Positions 46,620 through 56,295 of a DNA stretch of 64,000 nucleotides are shown here, in pieces; position 1 is the stretch's first letter; each line of letters starts with the position of its first letter. The position numbers and the translations under genes are program-made. This stretch comes from Macrotrachela quadricornifera (lineage: Eukaryota; Rotifera; Eurotatoria; Philodinida; Philodinidae), in the NCBI GenBank assembly GCA_022393335.1, contig JAJEKB010020603.1:140383-204382 (forward strand), given 5' to 3'. Below the pieces are notes generated by a model. That model was not told where the DNA came from. It worked only from the letters and a program-made list of their open reading frames with translations, and made no database searches.

Positions 46620-46800
46620 TTGTTTCGGCATTTCGCTAAGCCGGTATTTTTATATTTCGATCTTTTTTTATTTTGGCGTATTTATCATTCGACATTTTTA
46701 TCTATTAAACTCTATCCTTTCGATGTTTTTATATTCGTTATTTTAAGCGTTCGGCATTTGGCTTTCGACATTTTTCTTTTCGACCAACGTAGAGTTTACC
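46620..46800 (-). repeat. TTCGACATTTTT degenerate minisatellite
   Basis: Repeated words TTTCGGCATTT, TTCGATCTTTTT, TTCGACATTTTT and TTCGACATTTTTC at 10-30 bp spacing. The same word family forms both arms of the foldback at 9365-10440. Confidence 0.55.
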
Positions 46801-48942
46801 CTTGCAATTTACGTTAACAGCAAAGATAGTATGTCACTCTTTATAGTGAGTTTCGGCATGATTTAAAGAGAAAGTATTTCTGCTACCTCGATAAATCATA
46901 TTTATTCTTTTCAGTGTATCGATGAAAGTAATGACTGACATGTAGACAAGAAAAAAATAAGCATTAAAAGAAATGAAATCTTGATCAATCTCATAACTTG
47001 TTCGTTCTTGATTATATATGTGATGATTATTTTTAAGTATTGAATTTGGTTTTCGATTGAATAATTATCTACAAAATAGGCAGATCAAAAATTCTTAATT
47101 AATATGTACCTTTGAGATTCAGTTTTGATTTTAACCGACAAAAATTGACAAATTCTAATATGTTATTCATTGGCTATTCTACTATTTATGAAAAAAAATG
47201 TTATGCTCAGTCAAAATGATGATTATTTCATCAAAGATGAAGAATAATATCTTACTTACGTACTTCAAGATAGTCCATTAATTTAAAAGTTTGTAATTCC
47301 AAAAATGACAAACTAGATGTCGAGAGAATTTTATATATTGCATAAACTCTCTTATTTTCGTTCTTACTTTTTGAAATATTGTACATTAATGATAATAATG
47401 AGACTGATAAAGAAGGTGTAGCTTCAAGTAGTGCATTAACAGTCGATTTCTTAATTTCATCGTTTTCGTTTGATTGAAGACGAGGAAAATTAAAATGAGT
47501 AGAGTGAATGATTTGTTGATGTCTTTAGATCTTAACGGTCGCATAAAATTTTTATGCTGTATACAAAATTGACCTTTACAAAGTGCTATTTAGAAGAAGA
47601 AGAATTTATCATTTAACGTTCGTAATTAATAATTGTTTATTAAAATAATTCGAAATAAAATTTTCTTTTTTTGACTAGATGATACAGATTTCAATTTACA
47701 CTATAAAAAAAGGAAGAGTAGACTATTAACTTCTTGTCCTATGTGCAACTTTTCATAAACTCTTCATTGGTTTATGAAAATATCCTAAATCTCTGAAGGG
47801 TTTACGGCAGTAAAAATATATAAACATAAAAGAGACTTAGTACCTTAAAACTCAAGGAAAAAAGTTTCGGTTTTTACAAACAAGGATTGATTATGTTACC
47901 CCTTTCATGAAAAACATTTATTATTCTGAAATTTATGGAAAAGTGATAATGTTTGTTTGTGAAAACATAGGCTAATGTAAAGTTTTATAAAAAAGAGTAG
48001 ATCATTTAACACATATTCAGGTGTTTTTCAGATGTTTTTTCTTAAGTAGTGCCTTAGGAAGCCTATGTTTCTCTTATCTCAGAATAAGTTTTGTTGTCCA
48101 TTGAATTAATTTATCAGAAGGAGATCAATGTTCATTCAGTTTTTATTTCGAATGTGATTCATTAAAAAATATTGATACTATCATTAGGATCAATTTTAAG
48201 TATCTAGTTTGGATTTCACATTATATATCTGTAGGTTTCCATTTTAAGCATAGAATCGAACCGATTAAAGAAAAAATCTCTAATTATTGTCTCAATGAGT
48301 ATCTTACTAAGGCTGATCAACTTGTACTATCTCGTAATATGTGGATGTATATTTGTGTAGGTATGCGGCTGTTAAATAATTTTAACGCGCATGAATTATA
48401 GTCTAGAGTAGTAACATTTTTTTCTAGTCAATCCTGAAATATTCTTTCCGTCGTATCAGTTGAAGAGAAAATTTATTTCTTGTAATTGATTCGTTTATAA
48501 TTGGCAAGTTTATTATTAGCATATTAAAAATTATAAAACACCTTTTCTTTTGATAGTTCTATTAGGAACATAAATTCTTGATCTTTCATCCACTCTGTTA
48601 CAGACAATAATCTTTACATATGGCTGACTGTGCATATTAGATCTTCAGTCTCATTAAATCAAATTCAAAAACTCATTTTCTTCTTTTTCTAATACTGGCA
48701 TAGATATTAAATTTTTATTTTGTATTCTGTCGAAGAGATGATCGTAGACTCCATGACTTTTAAAACTTCTCAAAGACTTCAAGTGACTTCCAAGGTCTTC
48801 CAGAGATTTTCCTAAACCTCATGCGATTTTATGAAATATCCTGAGACTCTGAAAGATTTCAAAGACTCTGAAAGATCAAAGTTCGAAAGATAACAGAAAA
48901 TTTTAAAAGATTTGCAAAACTACAAAAGTTCTCGCATGATTA
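46801..48942. other. Mostly non-coding AT-rich stretch
   Basis: One possible exon (47260-47521, minus) is annotated separately. Degenerate GACTCTGAAAGATTTC words occur near 48780-48890. Nothing else is supported. Confidence 0.4.
47260..47521 (-). CDS. Possible internal exon, unknown protein
   Basis: Minus-strand open frame without a start codon at its 5' end: HQQIIHSTHFNFPRLQ, later STVNALLEATPSLSVSLLSL and LELQTFKLMDYLEV. It runs into a strong donor (GAAGTAC|GTAAGTAAG). A TAA precedes it in frame, so it would need an acceptor near TAAAG|ACATC. Composition looks coding; no family recognised and no partner exons located. Confidence 0.25.
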
Positions 48943-49335
48943 TTGACATTACCCAAGATTTTCATCCACCCTCACCCTCAGGATGTTCAATATTTTTCGT
49001 TTGATAAATGTAATTCACGCCAACCTCCAATTCTTAATAAAGCTCGTATTGTTCATAATTGGAGTAAACATAAAAAACTATATTATCGTGAAGTAAACTC
49101 ATCAACAACAACTATTCTAGAGTGTAAATTCAACAATCTTTATCTAGACTTGTTCAATAAAATTAAAACATTTTCGCATAACTTCACTGTTTATGGTGTT
49201 CATCCAGATCTTTCAATTCTACAATTTCACGTTAAATCCTATTGTGAAGCTATTGCATTTGATATTCTTAGTAAAGAATTGAATTATTCATATAATCATG
49301 TATTTCAATATTACTCTCACAATCGAATAGTTTAA
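48943..49335 (+). CDS. Hypothetical exon, up to 130 codons
   Basis: The open frame starts at TTG, not ATG, and ends in TAA. CACCCTCACCCTCAG|GATG near 48980 could be a splice acceptor, after which the frame reads DVQYFSFDKCNSRQPPILNK and later FTVYGVHPDLSILQFHVKSY. Composition is protein-like (Tyr/Phe/Asn-rich), possibly the last exon of a gene or of a mobile-element protein. Not recognised. Confidence 0.35.
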   Translation: MTLPKIFIHPHPQDVQYFSFDKCNSRQPPILNKARIVHNWSKHKKLYYREVNSSTTTILECKFNNLYLDLFNKIKTFSHNFTVYGVHPDLSILQFHVKSYCEAIAFDILSKELNYSYNHVFQYYSHNRIV

Positions 49336-49990
49336 TTAAAGTTTTCTATCCACAAATGGAAATATCGTCGTTAAACTTTGTTTTCTTTCCGTAAATGAAA
49401 ATTTCGTCAGTTAACATTTTTCCTCTGTTTTTTTCTTTTTATCAGAAGACTACACTCATATTTGTCTTCTTGTCTTTAACCATATACGCTATTCTTTTAT
49501 CTCATTTTTTTCGGTGAATGTGTTTTCGTTTTTTCATTCTTCTCTAATCTTTTTTGTTTTATTTCTGTTTCTTTTGCTCATATCATCGAATGTGTGTGGA
49601 CATACATTTTTTGCTTGGTAGAGAGGTGTCTTACAGGTATATTGTTCACATCATTCCAGCTGTTGCTGTCTGAATTCATTATACTCATCTTTCGCATTCT
49701 CGTCTTCTGATCCTATCTCGTTTTCAATGTCTTTATTATATTCTTTGGTTGTTTCTCTCTCATCATTCGAAATGCAAACGAACCAAAAGAAGGAAGCTAA
49801 AAGAATCTATGACACCCTACAATAATAAAACAAGAAAAACCATTCGAAAAAAAGAGCGACAGAGAGGAACAAAGCAAAAAAAAATCTAGAGAGGAAGTAG
49901 ATACCCTTTAAAAGATCACATTTCAGATCATATTTTCACTAGTATTTTTTTCAATTATTTCAAATTTAAAAACATTCACACATTAAAATT

Positions 49991-50101
49991 ATGAGCAAAC
50001 AAAAAACAACTAGTGGCAAAACTAATAATGTACAAGAAACAGAACAAGTATCAACCGTTCCAAAAGTATCATTCCTTTATCACTTCATCAAATGTATCTA
50101 A
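49991..50101 (+). CDS. Short open frame, 36 codons
   Basis: ATG in ATTATGAGC gives MSKQKTTSGKTNNVQETEQV followed by 16 more residues, then TAA. The polar start resembles a true N-terminus, but the frame stops quickly. It may be a truncated gene or a first exon (AAAT|GTATCT as a weak donor). Confidence 0.2.
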   Translation: MSKQKTTSGKTNNVQETEQVSTVPKVSFLYHFIKCI

Positions 50102-50527
50102 CACATGCCTCAAAATAAACGCTGGTAGTAGGATTTCTTTTAAAATGTCTTTTGCATTTTTTGTACACCGCATATAAACTGATGTCATAGTAAGTAAAAC
50201 TATTTGAATAATCTTGCAAACATATAAGATGATCAATTTTTCAAACATCATGTTTTGTATAGTCATCTGGACGCTATCTAATAAAAAGCAAGAGAAAACA
50301 TATGAACCGAAACTATTGTCTTAGAATCAAGTTTCTAAGCATCACTTCGAATTTAAAATAATTAGACTTTTTTACTTGAACACAAATGATATTTAATCAA
50401 TCGAATTTTTATAGTATTCCATTGTATAATTAGACACCTTTAAATGAAAAAAAAATTTTTCACTAGAATATAATTTTTGACTAAGTTACATAAATGTTTC
50501 ATCAACATGAAAAAATAAGATAGTAAA

Positions 50528-51943
50528 ATAATATGCGATGCAAAAGTCTTTGAATAAATGTCAGACTCTGTTAAAACATATTGTCACTCTCTAAACCAAT
50601 CAATTTTTTTTGTCGGAAAGAGCAAAGTCTGAACTACAACTGTTGCACCAGACATATTTTTCGGGAACAAAGTTGAGAAGAAGGAAAAGCTAAAAACCAA
50701 GCACCTCTAAAAACGTACTTGCAACTGTATTGCAACTTGAAAAGTATGTAATTTCCGATTATTCTAAGCTATACGGATCGCGAACTGTAACAAAAAAATT
50801 ACACGAAGATGTAGCGAATCAAAAACTCTATCGATATCACCTTTGATAAAATTTTTAGATCCGTTATTCAGTCTTTAAACAAAAACTTTAGAAATTGTGA
50901 TTTTTGCAAAATAAAGTCTTTCGCAAAGACTATCAATTGATCAGCAAGGACATTAGCCGTCATTTACAGAAACCATGTATAAAATGATCTCTTTGTGAGT
51001 TAGTATTTCGTAATACATCAGTTTATAAAAGCTTAACAGAAAAAAGTAATTCAAAAACACTTTTTTTTTGTCCTTACAAAACAGTCAAATAGTAAGAATG
51101 ACCAAATTATACAGTCTCTTTTAGAAGAAAACTGTATTTTAGTATAAAAACTAAGTGTAAATTTAACTTGTGTTAGCGTCATCGGTTTTTACTTTATGAC
51201 GCTATCATACATATATATAGATATACGTATGTATACATACGTATATACACATATATATATGTTTTCTCTTTCTTTCCTTTTGTGATCATCATGTCCTCTT
51301 GAACATCTTCATGATTATCTCCTTTTCTTTTTCTTTATTATTCTCTTTATGTTGTTTTTATTTCTCTTTATTTCTCTGTTATATATAAAGAGTTGTTTTC
51401 TTCATTTAAAGCCAGTGTTTTCTCGTTTCCCCTGTTTTTGTCTTTGTTTATAATCAATAAACGTAGTCACTAACCTCTTTAGTTTCAACTTTATCCTTTA
51501 TATATTTATAGGACACGGTAGGCTTGATTTTCCTCTAGGGAGATTTCACCTTAACCTTACAGTTATCTTGTAGGTGAAAGTTCACTTATACATCCCCAGA
51601 ACGAGAATCTCACAACTTGCAATACACCATTGGAAAGAGCACTCTTTATGGTATAGAAATCATCATTCAATCAGTTTTTCATTTCTCTTCTAATATGAAA
51701 AAAAAATTAACAGAAAATATAAAACGATATTGTATGATGGTGAAATTGCAAGAACCTTTTTAGAGGTGCTTGGTTTTTAGCTTTTCCTTCTTCTCAGCTT
51801 CGTTCCCGAAAAATATGTCTGGTACAAAAGTTGTAGTTCAAACTTTGCTCTTTCGAACAAAAAAAAATTGATTGGTTTAGAGACTGGCTATATGTTTTAA
51901 CAGAGTCTGACATTTGTGCAAAGATTTTTGCATCGCATATTAT
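50528..51943. mobile_element. 1.4-kb element with ~187-bp terminal inverted repeats
   Basis: The left end 50528-50713 and right end 51757-51943 are inverted copies (ATAATATGCGATGCAAAA, GTCAGACTCTGTTAAAACATAT, CCAAGCACCTCTAAAAA), roughly 90% identical by eye. The interior 50714-51756 lacks a transposase. About 51173-51290 matches the interior of the CAGGGGTGGCGC element at 26329-27072 in reverse (GTGTTAGCGTCAT, then TATACATACGTATA-like runs), suggesting a captured fragment or a shared ancestor. No clear target duplication. Confidence 0.75.
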
Positions 51944-52343
51944 GTTGTTTTCCCTAATTTAAAAAAACACACAATGCTGATTGTCATGCTACAAGACTCC
52001 GTTCTAAAAAAATTCTTCATTACCAAACACATAAAACTTCAAAAATTCTACAAAGTGACGAATAAATAATTGAGGATTACCGTTGCTACTTTGAAAGACA
52101 TATTCACAAATTTATTCCAATAGTTTTTATTTGCTTTTGCTCTTATAACATCGGTTTATACAAGATTTTGTAAAGCATTAGACATTGAATCTTTTGAACA
52201 AAACAATTAGGTTGAAATTATGAAAAACTAAAAGGATATTTTAAAAAATATTGATACCCCCTTGTATTGTTAGCCATTCACTAATATGAAATATATGAAT
52301 AACATTGAAATATGCAACTGAACGTCGACGAATTAATATAAAA

Positions 52344-54197
52344 ATGGTACAAAATGTTCTTCTCATTTGGTTAGATAAGAATATTGATGAAGAACACAAC
52401 GCTGATTGTCGAAACACTGTAGCACAACTACGCCGCGTAGTAAATAGCATCAATACATTTACTGATGGACAAGAATGTATACAATTTTTGGAAACTAATA
52501 ACCAGGAAAAGGTATGTATGATTATATCTGGTGCACTTGGTGAACATGTTGTGCCTCGTATTCACAATATGTCCCAAGTAGATTCAATTTTTATCTTTTG
52601 TGGTAATAAAAAATACCACGAACAATGGTCTAAAGAATGGTCAAAAATTCGGGGTGTATTCACAGAAATCACCCCAATTTGTGCTGCTCTCAAAGAAGCA
52701 GCTCAACAATGTGAACAAAATTTGATTTCCATTAGCATTATGAATACAAGTGGTAATACATCGAATACAAAGTTGGATCAATTAGATCCAACTTTTATGT
52801 ATACACAAATCTTCAAAGAAATCTTATTATCCATCAAATTTGAAAAAAAACATCTTAATGAATTTATTAATTACTGTGAAGATGCTTTCATTGACAATAA
52901 AGAAGAATTGATCAATGTTAAAGAGTTGGAACAAAGCTATCATACTAAAACTCCAATTTGGTGGTACACATGTGAATCATTTCTATATCCAATGCTCAAT
53001 CGTGGTCTTCGAACAATGGATGGAGATATTATGATTAAAACGGGATTTTTCATCAATGATTTACATCGACAGATCGATCAATTACATAAAGAACAATTTG
53101 GTCATCATTCTCATCCTAATGCTACAACTTTCACAGTTTATCGTGGTCAAGCCTTATCGAAGACATATTTTAATCAATTAATGAAAAACAAAGCTGTTCT
53201 AATCTCCTTTAACAATTTTTTATCCACTAGCAAAGATCGTCAAATTTCCCTACCTTTAGCCCACAATGCTCTTTCTAGTCCCGACATGGTGGGTATCCTT
53301 TTCGTCATGACTATCAATCCTTCGATATCATCAACTCCATTCGCTTCCCTCAAAGGTATCAGCTATTTTTCAGAAGAAGATGAAATTCTCTTCTCCATGC
53401 ATACAGTATTTCGTATTGCTGATATTAAGCAACTAGATGGTAATTCTCGTCTCTTTCAAGTGGATTTGTCTCTTATCAGTGATAATGATAAAGATCGTCG
53501 TATACTTACTGATCGTATACGAGAAGAAACTAAAGGATCAACAGGATGGGCTCGATTGGGCTTATTACTACGTAAAATAGGTCAACCCAAAAAAGCTCAA
53601 GAAGTTTATGAAGTTCTTCTTGAACAAACAACTGATGAAAGGGAAATAGGAAATATTTATAAGGAACTTGTCTGGGTAAAATATGTGCAAGGAGAATATC
53701 AAGAAGCAATTGCTTTCTACGAAAAATCACTTAAAATCTATAAGAAAACTCTTCCTTCAAATCATTCTGATTTGGGTGATCTCTACAACGTCATTGGTAC
53801 GGTGTATTCCAACATGGGTGAATACTCTAAAGCACTTTGGTCTCATGAAAAAGCTCTTGAAATTCGACAACAATCACTCCCTGCAAATCATCCTGATTTG
53901 GCTTCTACCTACAACAACATTGGTGCGGTGTATTACAAGATGGGTGAATACTCGAAAGCACTTTCGTATTATGAAAAAGCCCTTGAAATTAAACAACAAT
54001 CACTTCCTGCAAATCATCCTGGTTTGGCTGCGTCCTACAACAACATCGGTGCGGTGTATTACACCATGGGGAAATACTCGAAAGCACTTTCGTATTATAA
54101 ACGTGCAGTGAATATTGGAGAACATTCATTACCATCAAGTCACCCTCATCTTCAAGGATATAGAAATAACCTTGATGACGCGAAAATGAAATTGTAA
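52344..54197 (+). CDS. ADP-ribosyltransferase-fold protein with C-terminal TPRs
   Basis: Single-exon gene of 617 residues from ATG 52344 (AAAAATGG); the open frame extends 13 codons further only to a TTG. Residues ~1-150 form an N-terminal alpha/beta region (VLLIWLDKN, VCMIISGALGEHVV). Residues ~190-385 resemble the arginine-type ADP-ribosyltransferase fold with its R-S-E triad: TVYRGQALS (Arg267), FLSTSKD (S294-T295-S296) and EEDEILF (E345-D346-E347, the ExE catalytic pair). Residues ~405-610 are TPRs; at least three 42-residue kinesin-light-chain-type repeats carry YNNIGAVYYKMGEYSKALSY. The motifs are complete, so NAD-dependent transfer is plausible; TPRs would select the target. Bdelloid rotifers have many such genes. 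The repeats vary little, suggesting recent duplication or conversion. AATAAA is at 54236. Confidence 0.9.
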   Translation: MVQNVLLIWLDKNIDEEHNADCRNTVAQLRRVVNSINTFTDGQECIQFLETNNQEKVCMIISGALGEHVVPRIHNMSQVDSIFIFCGNKKYHEQWSKEWSKIRGVFTEITPICAALKEAAQQCEQNLISISIMNTSGNTSNTKLDQLDPTFMYTQIFKEILLSIKFEKKHLNEFINYCEDAFIDNKEELINVKELEQSYHTKTPIWWYTCESFLYPMLNRGLRTMDGDIMIKTGFFINDLHRQIDQLHKEQFGHHSHPNATTFTVYRGQALSKTYFNQLMKNKAVLISFNNFLSTSKDRQISLPLAHNALSSPDMVGILFVMTINPSISSTPFASLKGISYFSEEDEILFSMHTVFRIADIKQLDGNSRLFQVDLSLISDNDKDRRILTDRIREETKGSTGWARLGLLLRKIGQPKKAQEVYEVLLEQTTDEREIGNIYKELVWVKYVQGEYQEAIAFYEKSLKIYKKTLPSNHSDLGDLYNVIGTVYSNMGEYSKALWSHEKALEIRQQSLPANHPDLASTYNNIGAVYYKMGEYSKALSYYEKALEIKQQSLPANHPGLAASYNNIGAVYYTMGKYSKALSYYKRAVNIGEHSLPSSHPHLQGYRNNLDDAKMKL

Positions 54198-54608
54198 TGA
54201 GATGATGTATGTTTTTTTTTTTTTTTGAAAAAGAAAATAAAACGATTAAAAAGTAAATGGATTTTTATATGAGATATGCACGCGCGTACAGAAAAATTCT
54301 GTTCTTATTGAGAACATGAATGGAACGGTGTCCATCGTTAAGGTAATACAATATATGTTACATAACATGTATTGTATGAAAAGACCTTCAGGACAAGTAT
54401 CATGTTTCAATAAGGCAGAAATTTCTCTGTGTTAGGTTAAAGGATAATAGCCACCTAACTAGCTCATTATTAAGGTAGATAAGTATAAAAAAGAAAAACA
54501 AAATTAATTGATCAGGATAATAAAGTATTCTTTTCTGCTCCAATAAAAGAATAATTTGTTATCTTAATAAATAAATAGGTAATATAAGACTACAAATCTC
54601 GTCCATTA

Positions 54609-54690
54609 TCAAATGAATAATTTTTATTTACATTCAATGATTGTGGAACAGAATCAATCATTGAATATAGATAAAAATTATTCATTTTTT
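54609..54690. repeat. Short perfect-looking hairpin
   Basis: AAATGAATAATTTTTAT and CATTCAATGATTG pair with CAATCATTGAA and ATAAAAATTATTCATTT across an ~11-bp loop. It sits just 5' of the TTAA-flanked element; possibly a minimal MITE. Confidence 0.6.
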
Positions 54691-54726
54691 GATACCCTAT
54701 TTCTCATTGCTCAAAAGTTAATTTAA

Positions 54727-55527
54727 GGGTACCCCCCCCCTCCTTTTTTTTGTCGAACTTTTTGGAAAAAAAATTTTTTTTATACGCGCTGTAGAGAGAT
54801 TATCTGTTGATATTTCGATCGTCGTTTGAGCGACCTCAATCTGACCCTCCATTCCACTGCCATTGGAAGTACATGGGAAGCTGTCGCAAAAAAAAAATTT
54901 TTCAAAAAATTTTTTTAAGTGCTCAGTGGATTCTGCATGAAAAGTTGTTCATAAAAATGTTGGAAAAAAAATCAGATCGCCTCGAAACTTATTTCACATT
55001 TTTCTCAAAACTAGTTTTTCATGCAAAACACGGAGTTGTGGAGTGGACAACCTCCCTTTAATTTCGTCTGATCAAGCTGAAATTTTTATCATACATACTT
55101 AGAAGTATTCCCCAGAGGTAGAATCGGCCGTTTTCATTTCTGACTTTCCCATCCGGATTTATAGGGTTCGGAAAGCTAGAAAACGGGTTTTCTAGAAAAC
55201 CCTTTGGTATTTTTTTTATAAAAAAAAAAAGAAAGTGAGATTTTTCGAAAACCTCAAAACTACCTCTGAGATATAGCCATAGGTATCTCCAAAAAAATTT
55301 TCAGCCAAATCGGACAAATTTTGATGGGGTCGTACAGTGCCAAGATGAAAACCCCTGGAAAAGCAGGGTTTTTCATAAAAAACCATGAAAACGGTGTTAG
55401 AAAATTTTTTTCTCGAACACGTGTCTCATCATTTTAGGTGGTCTATCTGCCATAAAAATTTCAGCTCAATCGGACTTACCGTCTTTGAGATCTGAAAATC
55501 ATCAAAAAAGAGGGGGGGGGGGTATCC
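54727..55527. mobile_element. TTAA-flanked non-autonomous element, ~800 bp
   Basis: Left end TTAA-GGGTACCCCCCCCC-TCC-T run; right end A run-GAGGGGGGGGGGTATCC-TTAA. The ends are inverted over ~28 bp and TTAA occurs on both sides, as in piggyBac-type target duplications. The interior is non-coding; the frame at 54807-55061 is not credited. GAAAACGGGTTTTC-type short palindromes are inside. The TTAA could also be part of the inverted repeat, so superfamily assignment is tentative. Confidence 0.6.
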
Positions 55528-55739
55528 TTAAATAAATCTTTTATATCTTACCTTAATTGTTGTTGATAGATGAAGTAATTAAACTGATGAAAAAAATGAA
55601 AAATATAATGAGTTTATATAGCGTTAGTAGCTTTCTTTAAAGTTAATAAGAAAAAAACTAAGCGGACGTATATAAATTTTTTTTTCTTTATTTCTATAGA
55701 CGAAAAAGATAAATAGTTTTTTTTATTTTAGACGTCTGT

Positions 55740-55762
55740 ATAATAATAATTATTATTATTAT
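55740..55762. repeat. (TAA)n microsatellite
   Basis: TAATAATAATTATTATTATTATA, a short inverted trinucleotide repeat. Confidence 0.7.
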
Positions 55763-56295
55763 AGCGGCCATATAAATTTTATTTTCAGTCGTTACAATAT
55801 AATTTGTTAATAAATGTATTCCATATAAAAAGAAATTAATTTCATACATATATGAGCAATTGCATTTGTTAGAGATGTGCCTTCGCAAAATTAAAATGCT
55901 TATATCTCTGGTTAACGAACATCTCTAGAACTGATTTTTTTATGTCATAGACATATTGAGTTATTCTAGCTAACCTGAAAAATTCAGCCGTATAGCCCTT
56001 TGTTCAGAGAAGTTATCACTAAAAAAATAACGTTAGGGACGTTACTCAAAAAAGGACATCGATGTTCACTGCATGCATGTCACTATGAAAAATCTGCAGG
56101 TTGAGAGAACATGTTTAAAAACTAAATAGTGTACTCTATAGAAGACACTTGAGGCCATAAAATCTCTATTCAAAATTTCTTCTGATCATGCTCAGATTTC
56201 TCAAAAAGTTCAATTTACTTTTCATTAGGGACGTGACACAGTATGAATCGACTATTTTTGGTGCTTTCAAACCTTTAGAAACGTTCAATTATTCC

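Noticed and set aside
53530..54111. Alternative frames inside the ART-TPR gene
   Set aside because: They reflect the TPR repeat period read out of phase; the main frame has clear domain motifs.
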